From positions 167,606 through 231,605 of the forward strand of contig VXAY01004946.1 in NCBI GenBank assembly GCA_013399855.1: a stretch of 64,000 bases of DNA. The letters are read 5' to 3'. This document shows, in pieces, positions 51,400-61,700 of the stretch. The position numbers and the translations under genes are program-made. The notes under the pieces were generated by a model. The model saw nothing but the letters and a program-made list of their open reading frames with translations. It did no database searches and was not told the DNA's origin. How positions within the stretch are numbered: the stretch's first letter is position 1; every line of letters starts with the position of its first letter. The stretch is from Oxyruncus cristatus (Eukaryota > Chordata > Aves > Passeriformes > Cotingidae).

Positions 51400-52433
51400 A
51401 TGTTGAGTAGATCATCCCACAGTCAAAAACCCCCAAATTTTTCTGATCACACCAACTGCAGAGCCACTCCTTGACCTGATGAATCTACCTATTCTTATCA
51501 ATATTATTCCTCATTACTGAAAGAATTGAGGAAATTACTACCTGTGCTCCTCATCCCTCTATCAACTGTCTCAGGGCCCTGAAGTCTCTTTTGATCAGCC
51601 TCAGATTTCTCTTTGTTATTTCATTGCTGCCAGTTTGAACAACCAATAACAGACAATAATCAGAGTGCGTTCTTAGATTTGAGAGTTTTCCAATGATGTC
51701 TCTTGCCCGAGCCCCTGGGACACAGCAGACCCTTCTCTGTGGGTTGGGTCTGGCCTGCATATCCAGCCCTGCATTCCCCTAAGAAGGGAACCACTTATTA
51801 CAACTGCCCTTCTTTTCCTCTTAACAGAGGAGGTCTTGATGTGAGGTACAGGTGGTGGTGTTTTAGGAGGCCTCACAATCCCAGACGGACCTTTGTCCAA
51901 CTCATCAGCTGTCTGGCCTTCTAGTTCCAGAGCCTCATACCTGTTGTAGAAGGTGCCAGTCCTATCTGTCAAATTTTGAGAAGGAGGAAGAACTTTTTTC
52001 CTGGTACGTGACTTGTTTCTGGCCTTCATCTTTAACAGACCCTTGAACAACAGTCCTTTGACTAATTACCCTGCAGGCTTCTGAGTTCACCTGCTTCTCC
52101 ACTGCAGCAGAGGTTTGAGACTCACAAGAGTCTTGAGGCTGTAGAGTTTCTGAAAATAATTGGTGTCTCTTGCTCATGCACCTGAATACTACAAAGCCTG
52201 TTCACCTCCTCATGGAGCTCCTCCACCTGGTGACACAGCTCTTCAACCACAGCACACCCTCTGCGAAAGAGCTATTTGTTGGTCCCAGCCTCATAAAGAG
52301 GCATCAGGCACTCCTGTGATCTGGAGAGCTGTGTCTACCATCAGCAGGTCTGTCTGTTTGGAGGCTGTGACACAACTAGTTTGGTGACTCCTGCAGCTAC
52401 CAGGGATAGAGCTTTACGGCGTGCCAACACCAT
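51400..52433 (-). pseudogene. CR1 ORF1 remnant (coiled coil plus SGNH esterase)
   Basis: The start is chosen at the minus-strand ATG 52433-52431 because MVLARRKALSLVAAGVTK matches the usual CR1 ORF1 N-terminus. Next comes a leucine-rich heptad segment VVEELCHQVEELHEEVNRL (about 52262-52206), the coiled coil thought to drive self-association of the RNA-binding protein. A basic linker follows (RNKSRTRKK, about 52026-52000). Then comes esterase block I, where VVISGSLLRG stands for the usual VVVGDSLLRG: the serine is kept and the aspartate is lost. Further down are the RDFRALRQL region and RDGLLSQRGK, the place of the catalytic Asp-His block, where the histidine is missing. At least three frame changes break it up. 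The longest intact frame is 125 codons (51673-52050). It is non-functional. Confidence 0.8.
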
Positions 52434-52770
52434 AACTGAGGAAGCTTAAACTAATACGTTGATAAGACTGGGGATGAAAGGATCTCTTTGCTCTTCCTTA
52501 CCTACTGAGCCTGTTTGCTGCTTCTCTTGGCTGCTCCTGGGTGGTCAGAGAAGAGCCCTTCCTCATCACCCTGCCTGCATGAACTGCTGTCTGAACTGCT
52601 GTCTGAACTGTGTGCCACACCCTCCCTGCTGTGCTGCGCCCGTTTGCCTGCTCCTCTTTGCTGTGCTCTGGGTTGCTCGAGCTCTCTGGAGCCCTTTAAA
52701 AGTGCCCCAACTGCTCTCACCACTGTCCCCTCTTCACCTGGTTGGCGGCCAAGGTCTGCAACCTAATTTT
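52434..52770 (-). other. CR1 5' UTR region
   Basis: This GC-rich minus-strand leader lies upstream of the ORF1 start. It contains CACTTTTAAAGGGC (TTTTAAA, about 52702) and a 12-bp unit repeated about 2.5 times at 52581-52610. CR1 carries its internal promoter in this region, so this stretch would have held it. Promoter activity is inferred from family knowledge only. Confidence 0.5.
52581..52610. repeat. 12-bp tandem repeat, 2.5 copies
   Basis: GAACTGCTGTCT occurs twice in direct succession and then GAACTG once more. It lies in the 5' UTR part of the CR1. Confidence 0.85.
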
Positions 52771-54261
52771 ATCTCCAGGTTGCCTTTTCACAAGAAAAAT
52801 GAAGGTTTTATGGATTCATGAACATTCAGAAGATGAACAAAAGGCTGTGTTTAAAAAACTGAAGCATCTGCTAACCAAAATTTGTTAGCAGAAGGCAGAA
52901 GAAATTTTTATTCAGTTCAGTGAAACTGATTTAGAAAATCAGCTGTGTTTGCCCTTAGTTTAACTAAGAAAATATAGAGAAACATTAGTTAATAAGACAA
53001 CATTTCTGTTCCACTGAATCACTGCTGCCCAAAGGTACATCAGTTCAGTTCCTACAGTAAAGCAATATAGGAATTAGATTTAATGTAACTGATTAATTCC
53101 ATCCACATTGCTTTGACCATTGCAGACAGCTGATGTAGCCAAAGTTCCAAGAATTTAATGGTAGCTTTTACACTGATCTTCAGGAATGGAAGTAGTTTCT
53201 TCATCTTCGGACACAACTCTCATAAAACTAATCTTTGTATCCTTTTAGGCATTTTTCTATCTGTTCTGTGAAGCTTCAGATGTTCAAAGTAAAAAAAAAA
53301 AAAAAGATGAGTCTATTAAACTCATGCCTTTAATTTTTGTTTTGCTTACAGCCTATTTAAACAAGAGTCTCAGAGACAAAGGTACTTTTGTGAATGTTTT
53401 CTGTGCTTCTGCTGATTTTGTTAAAGCTTGCAAAACTCCCAGGTACCTTCTCTGAGACAAATAGCCAATAAAAAAGCAGGGGATTTGACTTGAAAATACA
53501 GATGTACAGAAAGAAGAAGAATTACTGTGTTCAAACAGAATCTTACAGACAGGTCTGTGTGCCTAAAGATAAAAATAATATTAAAAATAACATCACCCCT
53601 TAATTAAAATACAATAAAGACAGAAAAATATGATATATAAAATTAAGAATTTGCTATATAACATTTATTGACTCTGAAGTTGGCTTGATTCATCACTATT
53701 TTGCTTGTTAAATAACTTCCAAAAAAAAAAAAAACAACCAACACTTTTTTTTTTTTCCTGGAATTTTGAAATCCATGTCACACTAACGATATCATATACA
53801 TATCTGCAGTAAAAATAGAAAATACTCTTCAGAGGCCAAAGCCCATTTCCTGCCACCTCTAAGTGATGTCTGTCTAAACTTCACTTACATGGTTTCAGGA
53901 ATCCTGATTTTATCTTCTCCAATATTTCACTCTCCTTAGCAATAAAAATTTTGCTCCAAATGCAAACCAAACCTATTCTTGGTGATTATTCCTTCATTTT
54001 TTCTTCCATCCACCATGGATACAGAGAACAAACTGTGCTCTTTTTCTGCACACACTTTGTATTTAAGTGAATGAGCAACTCATGAAAGTGAAACTCAGCA
54101 GCTACTCATGGCAAAACTACACATTCCACAAGTTGCATATTTTCTCAAGCACAGAAGTTCAAAGTACTATACAATGGCAACTTTTAGGACTCCCAGTGAT
54201 GTAGGAATACATTTCAATTCACTAGGCACTGGGTAGACTATAGAGGTGGGCAATCACTAAC
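52771..54261. other. AT-rich unique DNA, no gene seen
   Basis: A15 lies at 53291-53305, and A14 (53721-53734) faces T12 (53745-53756) across ten bases. No repeat family or coding region was recognised. Confidence 0.55.
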
Positions 54262-55002
54262 AATATTAAATTTAGCAAGAACTAATTCCAGATTCTGCAC
54301 CTGGGATGGGATAATCCTGGTTATACATGCAAATAAGGGGGTTAAAGACTGGAGAGCAGCACTGTGAAATGAGATTTGAGGATCTGGTTTGATGACAAGT
54401 TGAATTTGAGTCGATAGTGTGAGCTGGAAGCAAAAACAGCCAGCTGTGATCGGGGCACAAGCGAAGCATAGCTGGTCAGTTGAAAGAGGTGCACTGGAAT
54501 GGCCTCACCTTGAGCACTGTGCGCATTTTTGGGTGCCTCAATTCAAGAAGGAAATCATACTATTGGAGCGTGTCTGGAGGAGGGGAACCAAGACAGAGAA
54601 AGGCCTTAAGGACAACATTCCTGAGGAATGGCTAAGTCACTTAGCTTGTTCAGCTTGGAGAAGAGAAGGCTGAGGTGTGCCCTCATCACTGTCTAAACCC
54701 TTCTCAAGGGGATCAGCAGATGAGGACATACCAATCCCCTCTTTCTGGTGATCAGCTATGGGACACAAACTGCATCAGGAGAAGTTCAGAATGGACAAGA
54801 TTCTTCACTGAGAGGGTGGTCAGTCACGAGAAGAAGCTTTACAGGGAAGTGATCATGGCATCAAGCCTTCCAGAATTCAAGGAGTATCTGGATGATTGTC
54901 TTAGTCATACAATTTAGTTTTAGGTAGTCCTGCAAGGGTTAGGGAGTTGGACTCAATGATCCTTATGGGTCCCTTCCAACTCAAGTTGTCATTCTATGAT
55001 CC
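54262..55002 (+). mobile_element. CR1 LINE 3' end, 5'-truncated
   Basis: The sequence follows CR1 from AATTCCAGATTCTGCACCTG (RT C-terminal region) through the linker and the ORF2 C-terminus. The landmarks are GCCTCACCTTGAGCACTGTG, TATTGGAGCGTGTCTGGAGG and TTCAGCTTGGAGAAGAGAAG. The 3' terminus is GTTGGACTCAATGATCC..., CCCTTCCAACTC, and a final ATTCTATGATCC. The TTGGACTCAATGATCCTTATGGG style of the end differs from the neighbouring copies, so it belongs to another CR1 subfamily. Open frames of 80-84 codons (54419-54917) are parts of the dead ORF2. Confidence 0.87.
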
Positions 55003-55514
55003 TAAAAGTGGGAAAAAGCTGCAGTACTGGATGACTTAAAGTGGCAAATGATGTTTCCTATTAATGAAAGCTGAAGAATGGGATAAAAGCAATGGTAGTT
55101 TTGAAAGTAAACCCAAGGATCATATTTTGGTAAAGGAGGCTGGGTTTCAGGCTACAAAGCAATGTGTGACATAGGCAGGGGCACAATCTTTACAGCAGCA
55201 CCCAATAAATGCAAGCAATATTTATACAAACACACAGTTTTATATAAGTCAATGTCAGAAAAAAGATGCAACAAGTTTTACTTGAAATTATACAATTTTT
55301 GACTGTATGGCTATGTAGGAAAGGTCTTGCAGGAAAAACTTCATGTATTTTAGGGTATGGGAGAATGAAATGTTTGTTTGTTCATTTGAAGACTTATCAA
55401 CAATAAATAAGAACACAGAGACAACCTGAGAATAATATTGAACTCAGTGGGGATCCTTTCAGCTAATACCAATAACTTGAGAGTGGGTGTCAAGAGGATG
55501 GGGCCAGACTCTTT
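55003..55514. other. Unique DNA between two CR1 copies
   Basis: About 510 bp of ordinary AT-rich sequence. Nothing was recognised. Confidence 0.55.
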
Positions 55515-56040
55515 TCACAGAACTACAGAATAGGTAAAGTTGGACAGGACCACAGTGGTTCGTCTAGTCTAACCTCCCTGCTCATGCAGGTTCATTCTAG
55601 AGCACATTGCACAGGACTGTGCCCAGATGACTCTTTACTGTTTCCAGAGAAGGAGACTCTACAACCTCTCCAGGCAAACTATTCCAATGTACTTCACCTG
55701 CACAGTAAAGAAGTTCTTCCCCATATCCAGGTGGAATTTCCTGTGCATCAGTTTGTTCCTGTTGCCTCTTGTCCTATTGCTTAGCACCACTGAGGAGAGC
55801 CTGGTTCCATCCTCTTCACACCCTCCCTTCAGATACTTATACACATTGATGAGGTTGCCTCTCAGTCATTTCTTCTCGAGGTTGAACAGGCCCAGCTCTG
55901 TCAGCCTTTCTTCATGAGAAGTTGCTCCAGTTGCCTAATCACCTTCATGGCCCTCTGCTGGGCCCAATCCAGGAGCTCAGTATCTCTCTTGTTCTGAGGA
56001 CACCACAACTGTACACAGCACTCCATACGTGGCCTCTCAG
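55515..56040 (-). mobile_element. CR1 LINE 3' end (left arm of a 5'-to-5' pair)
   Basis: On the minus strand it reads from the ORF2 region (GTGTACAGTTGTGGTGTCC, about 56015) through GGCCCAGCAGAGGGCCATG and CTGAGAAGAGAA-like leader words to the terminal GTTAGACTAG..., ending near 55515 in ATTCTGTAGTTCTGTG. It is a complete CR1 3' end with its own terminal repeats. Its 5' break lies at 56036-56044, where it meets the other copy. Open frames here are translations of the dead ORF2 on either strand. Confidence 0.87.
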
Positions 56041-56335
56041 TGGTACCCAGTGAAAGGTCCAGAGTCAATGGACACAAACTGAAACACAAGAATTTCCATC
56101 AGAATATGAGGAAAAACTTTCTTACTTTGAGGGTGACAAAGCACTGGAACAGACCGCCCAGAGAGGCTGCGGAGTCTCCTTCTCTACAGATATTGAAAAC
56201 CCACCTGGACATGATCCTGAGCAACCTGCTCCAGGTGAATCTGCTTCAAGGTGGGCGGTTGGACTAAATTATCTCCAGAGACCCCTTCCAACCCCAACCA
56301 TTTGGTGATTCTGCGATTCTGTGACTCACAGTGGA
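56038..56335 (+). mobile_element. CR1 LINE 3' end (right arm of a 5'-to-5' pair)
   Basis: It begins at CAGTGGTACCCAGTGAAAGG, inside the ORF2 C-terminal part, and ends with GGACTAAATTATCTCCAGAG, CCCTTCCAACCCC and the degenerate terminal repeats GGTGATTCTGCGATTCTGTG. It shares the 3' region with the left arm, so about 290 bp at the two outer sides form an imperfect inverted repeat around a spacer of about 240 bp. The segment is more diverged than it is long, and no intact frame is present. Confidence 0.87.
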
Positions 56336-57844
56336 ATTCCTAACAAATAGCTGCAAGATCCTGACCACATGTTTTTGATTTGGTAGAGTAACTTTACTTT
56401 CATTCAAATCACTAGCAAATGTACCTAACAAAAGCAATTTTTTTTCCTTGTTATGTTGTTGGATTTCCTTCTTCCTATGCTTCAGCATCCAGCACCCCAA
56501 AAAAGTTTTCTATACAACTATGTGGAAAAAGAAGATGAAGAATTAGAAGGTCATTCTGTCTCTTCTGTTTACTCTCTATTTATTTGTGACTCACACACGA
56601 GTAATAGCTTTTGCTAAACAGAAGAATGACTGGTAATATTTTCCCATGTAGTATTTACCTAAGTGTTAGCAGAATCCCTTCTTAACACCACCAGATGCCT
56701 ATCTTCCAAACTGGAAGGATATGCTTGTCCGGCTTTTTGATTCAAAGTAATTAGCAGCAGACTTCCTGAATGAGAACATGTCCTGTGGAAACAGAAGGTG
56801 GGTTCACAACATTACTTAAGATGTTTGAGCTTTTGGCATCCTGAAAGGTCATCTTGCATAATGAAGCTTTCTGAGATGATTTCTATGCTGTTTCTTCAAA
56901 ATTCTTTAAAAGATACCTTTAGAGTTGTTCTTGAAATTAGAATCCAGCGTTCACCAGCAAAAGCTGAGCATGACATGTTCCAGTAAAATGACATTACCTT
57001 ACTCTCCATATTTCTCCTCAATCAGTAAAAAAGGGTTTTTTTCATATTAGAATTTGCACTTCATAATGCCCAGTGTTTTCCACAAACAGAGTATGAAGGC
57101 ATGAGAGACTAAAACATTTTCATTATTTTAATGTGAAAATCATGTTAGACATATTTTCATTAAAAATTTTGGGTTGCTTCTGCTGCGTCACAAATTATTA
57201 TTTCTTTTACAGTACATGGATCAGTTTCAGAAAGTTACTGGATAGAAATATCTGAAAAATATCAGAAATAGTTGGACAAATCAAGCAACATAGCTTATTT
57301 GTGTATTGTTAGGAGGGAGTGGTAGAAGGACACATGGTACTCCTCGAATTTTTACTTACTGGGTGTGATGCTTTGTTTGCAGCTTCTGTGATGCAATTCA
57401 ATTTGTGTATAGTATCCCCAAATCACACATACGGAGAATGAGGTGTTCTGTACCGCTGTCTGTAAAAGCAGTGCATTCAGCAAGGAGAAGCCTCCAGAAA
57501 ACTTGAAACTAAAGGGTGTATTGCAAATCTTTCCTCTTCTCCAGAATAATTACTAATAGAAGGCTAAGGTTCATAGGGTAATTCATAATGGAAGGGATGA
57601 TATCTGCCTCTTTAATCGTGGGGGAGAAAAAGACATATTCAAATAAGAAGAAACTGAGCACTTGGGCACCAAACCAGGCTATTTGAATTGCTGGACCCCC
57701 ACAGAGGAGTCAGCTGTCCTATTTTACACTTTCACAATTCAGTGCTGGCATTTAAAAGCTATAGTGTGACTCAACAAATGCAAACACAACATTAACTGTC
57801 TGGAGGCATTCCATGTGAGCTTTGGAAAAAGGCAGAGAGAAGGT
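56336..57844. other. AT-rich unique DNA, no gene seen
   Basis: No open frame exceeds 78 codons, and no repeat or signal was recognised. Confidence 0.55.
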
Positions 57845-57997
57845 TCACAAAATCACAGAATAGCCCAGGCAGGAGGGGACCCTGTCTAACCCTTTGTGGG
57901 AAAGGGAGTCTGGATGAGATTATTTAGCACCCTGTCCAATTGCATCTTGAAAACCTCCAGTGAAGGGAGAATCTTCAGCCTTTCCTCATAAGACAGG
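57845..57997 (-). mobile_element. CR1 LINE 3' end with internal deletion
   Basis: The minus strand ends in CTATTCTGTGATTTTGTG at 57845. In plus coordinates the text TTTGTGGGAAAGGGAGTCTG and CACCCTGTCCAATTGCATC is CR1 3' UTR. After GAAGGGAGAATC (57962-57973) the sequence jumps to TTCAGCCTTTCCTCATAAGAC, which in CR1 lies some 250 bp further upstream. The piece between is deleted. The copy stops at 57997, where an LTR-like segment starts. Confidence 0.75.
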
Positions 57998-58740
57998 TGT
58001 AGTGGACTGATTACAAGATGGAGTCTGCCTTCCCATTATCTCGAGCATGGAGTTAAAAAGCCCTGATGCCACAGCCAGGCTGCTGCAGGAGCCGAGCGAC
58101 TTGCAAAAGCTCCAGGAGGCACCTAGCAAGCCAGCAGATGAGGAAAAAAGGTAAAAAGATGTTACAATCAAAAAACACAGCAAGGACTTACTCTCCCATA
58201 TAAGGTTTGCCAGGCAGATCTTGCTTGGAGACTGGGGAACCAGCCAGTGGACACTCAGGGCCCATCTTGGTGCAACCTTTGCTTGGATACTGGTGAACTG
58301 GCCAGTGGGCATCCAGGGGCAACCACGGCCAGGGTATTTAGGGCTATGCCTGGGGACTGCTGGGGGGGCTGTTTGGGGACCGCTGCAGCAGCTGCTGCCA
58401 CCCTGTTACCCTGCCGGTTTGGCATGTACCTCGGAGGATACAAGGTGATCAGGGAAGAAGCCCAGCAAAGATCTAGCAGCTTGCAAGCCAGCAGCACTTC
58501 ACGATGGTAACTCCTGTCCCATGCTTTTAACAGTTACCCTTAGCTTTTCCCACTTTTTGATCTTCCTTCTTTCTCTCTGCTCTTTTGTGTTACAAAAAAA
58601 GGTTCAATTATCGTTTGGGGATCCAGCATCTGGCCTCATTTGCACTTTAATCTCGCTTATGGGAATGGTTTTAGAACCTGGTTCCCCTCTGCATCTACAT
58701 AGATTGGAACACAGGCTCTATACCTTGCAGTAGAGATGAT
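57998..58740. mobile_element. LTR-like GC-rich segment, family unknown
   Basis: Starting TGTAGTGGACTG directly inside a CR1, this stretch is far richer in GC than its surroundings. It has a TATA-like GGTATTTAGGG (58338) after a GC-rich upstream part with an imperfect direct repeat, and a pyrimidine-rich stretch at 58540-58600. That order resembles U3, R and U5 of a retroviral LTR. I could not find the right border: CR1 does not resume downstream and no clear target duplication is seen. The end coordinate is a guess. Open frames of 75-108 codons on both strands look incidental. Alternatives are an unrelated repeat or a retrocopy. Confidence 0.35.
58222..58318. repeat. Imperfect direct repeat, about 39 bp at 58-bp spacing
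   Basis: TGCTTGGAGACTGGGGAAC with its following 20 bases (from 58222) recurs from 58280 as TGCTTGGATACTGGTGAAC plus 20 bases, with about 7 differences in 39 positions. Direct repeats of this size are common in LTR enhancers, though the element is not identified. Confidence 0.8.
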
Positions 58741-61700
58741 TGGGCTTGGTGGCACAGTTATTGCCACAGTCTCCTGGCTTTGCTTCCTTTGGAACAGAAG
58801 CAGGGTGGGCTTGTGTCTATTGAAGTGGCTGCAGTAAATGTGCCCTACAGAATAAAAGCAAAGGATTAGTTCCTCCAGGAGCCCTGAAAACCACAGTGCT
58901 CTGTAGAGAGTTCCCTCAGGTAGGTTTTTGGTGCTCCAGGATTTTTTTAGCACCTGAGGGAGATTTCTAGAATGTCAGGCTTAAGTACATACATAAATCA
59001 AGTTCTGGAACCTGGACTTCCTTTCTAGAAAAGAGCCTAGATGTAGTATCTTTTACTGTAATGAAGCACATACTGAATAAAGTACTGGGTGACTACTTTC
59101 AGAGATATCAGCAATCCTACCTACTGAAGGAAGATTGACAATATGGAAAAAAGCTGTTTGAACAGCTAATTCAAGACTACATCATCTGATATATGTTCAT
59201 AGAGGAGGAAGGGAGGATAAATTAAATTTGTACTAGTTATCTTGATCTGATGTTCTCTGATTTCCTAGTATAATAAAGAACAAGTGAGATTCTAAAAGAC
59301 ATTGTAGGAATAGGGAGAGAACTTGCAGCTGAGAAGCTGCACTGTTCAAGGCAAAACATTTGAAAAAAATGCAAGGAAAGTCCAACAGAGAAGGAATAAG
59401 GAAAAGAAGTTTAAAACAGAAAATGATAAAAGAGGGGAAAGTACCAACAGCTGAATAAAGAAGAAAGGTATATCTTTTTACTGTTCTCTATTTGTGTTGA
59501 TAATTAATTACTGAAATCACATCTTATATATGTCAAATTATACTATATTTTGGGTTTACATATTTTATTATTTCAATATCTATCTGAAGAAAATAATAAT
59601 AGTGGCAACACTCTGTGGAAAATGTTTCCACAACTAGACAAAAGTTAGGATATCAAAGGGTAAGTCTATTGTTTTAAGCACATATTTATCCTATAAACCT
59701 AATGTCATCTAAAAATAATAATAATAAAAATTAATATTAAAAATACATTTAATGATCAACTCTACATGTAATTTCTCAGCATTTTTTGCTGACTCAAATG
59801 TAGATGTCCAAACAATTATGCAGGTTCCTTCTATTAGCACATTACATACTTCTGCAGACATCACACTAACTCAGTAGTCATTATTGTTCCACAATAATTT
59901 TATGCTATCTATAAAAGTAAGAGATACAGATTAATGCACTAATAATCTCTCTTTTGTAAAGCATTAATGTCATCTCATTCTGAGAAGCCACCCATTCACA
60001 CATCACAAAGCTTTTGCAAGAACAACCTGTCAAATCAAAGGACTGAATCATTAAAGAGTTTATTTTTTCTGCTTACTCTTTTTGTAGAATGAGGTAAAGG
60101 TATTTAAGGCCAAAACCTGCAGGGTGCTTCTGCACTAATCCTCTTGAACAAGGAGCAGTAATGATGGCTAAAATTTCGGGCAATTTAGGCAACCAATAAT
60201 TCAGATATTGTCATGTTCAACAACCATTTGACTTTCCTGCAATATACCAACAGTGTCAAATTGATTTATAAGTACATCCAGCAGTTCTTAAATATGAGAA
60301 TAATATACCTGTGGAGAATTCTTCACAGAATGGGAGATCTGGATCTATTGCTAGGAGATAATTATCTTAACAGAATTAAAATATGGAAACCTTTGATCTT
60401 CTTTATTTGACTTCTGATCTTTGTCCAAAAACTTGTTATAAATGTGTGAAGCAGTTCATTTCTCCTAGAATATCTTTGAAACAACATGCCATCATCTATT
60501 CAATATGATTTTGAAAAGTGATTTACTCAGAGCACTCAATATATTTAATGATGATCATTTAATAATTCAATAATTATAAGAAACTCTTTCATATGTGCGT
60601 CCAAATATTTTTGCATTCTTTCAGACATGTAGCTGTAATTTTTGAATACTGGGTCTATTTCTGGCTGCAGGTAATGAACTGTTTTGGAAACAGCTCTGGG
60701 TTTTTTCATGCTGATATTGCAAACTTAAATATTAAGAATGTACATTTGTGTTGGTTTGGATTTTCTAATATACAGCTCTGCTCCACACAATTGCAGTGTA
60801 ACATGGGATATAGAGAAACAGAAAGAAGTCATAATAGAAAGGAGTTATAATTCCTATTATAAATTTCCATATTATTAGAAGTTCATAAATGAACCAAAGA
60901 GGAAGAGAAAAGTTTTATAAAAATGCATGGTGACTAACTGAGTAATTAACAGAACATTTTCAAAGCATTATGATGTATCTTTCTTAAATATTGGAAAATT
61001 TTCCAACCTTTTCTAGGATATTGCTAAAAGCGCTCCTTTAAAAGTGCAAAGGCGTTATATCACACCAAAATGAAGTCCTGCAGAGTGTTAGTGGTTCCAT
61101 ATAAAATATTAAATTGTGACATGCAAGTTCCTAAAGTAATTGGACTTATAAAAGTGGATTATTAGATGTATGATTTTTTTTCTATTCCAATAAATATTTC
61201 TTAATGAAATCACTTATTACAAAAGTTTATCTGAATTATTAGTAAACAATACAGTATGATGCTGGGTTTTTTACATAGTTTTTTCAAGGCAGAAATGTCT
61301 TGTCAATTAGATCAATATTAGATAGAAAATTAACTTATTTCCCAAAAAGCCATGCTGCTATTTCATGACAAAAGGGCCTTTTTTTGGTTATATGTTCCAA
61401 AACTTACAAAATATTTGTGAAAACTTTCTGTAAGGTGGTCCTGCTAGCTGACCTGTACCAAAAGGCGCAGGGTTTATATACATGCCCTTCTGCAGTTTCA
61501 GGATAATGTGCAAGCACACATTATACGTGTCTTCCAACATTCCAGAGATAAATATCTTGATTTTGGAAAAAAATCCATAAAAAATACATAAAATTTCTTA
61601 AATAGGATTTAACAGCAAGTGAGTTTTACAGCCTGGGCAGAACTAAGGAGAACATGGCTGCTGGATAGGGGTTCAAACTATTACACACTATAATCTCTCT

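Larger units (their letters stand above)
51180..52770 (-). mobile_element. CR1 LINE 5' part, lacking the 3' half
   Basis: Reading from about 52770 down gives a GC-rich 5' UTR, ORF1 from an ATG at 52433, the whole ORF1 body, and near 51190 a short stretch (PDLKCFYTNICSM) that resembles the start of ORF2. Similarity then ends. Most CR1 copies keep only the 3' end, so a copy with the 5' end and no 3' end is atypical. It implies later deletion or rearrangement, or insertion of other DNA at the lower-coordinate side. Several frameshifts and stops show it is not active. The outer 5' border is uncertain by tens of bases. Confidence 0.8.

Noticed and set aside
51673..52050. 125-codon minus-strand frame as a host gene
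   Set aside because: Its translation is the middle of CR1 ORF1, and flanking ORF1 parts continue in other frames.
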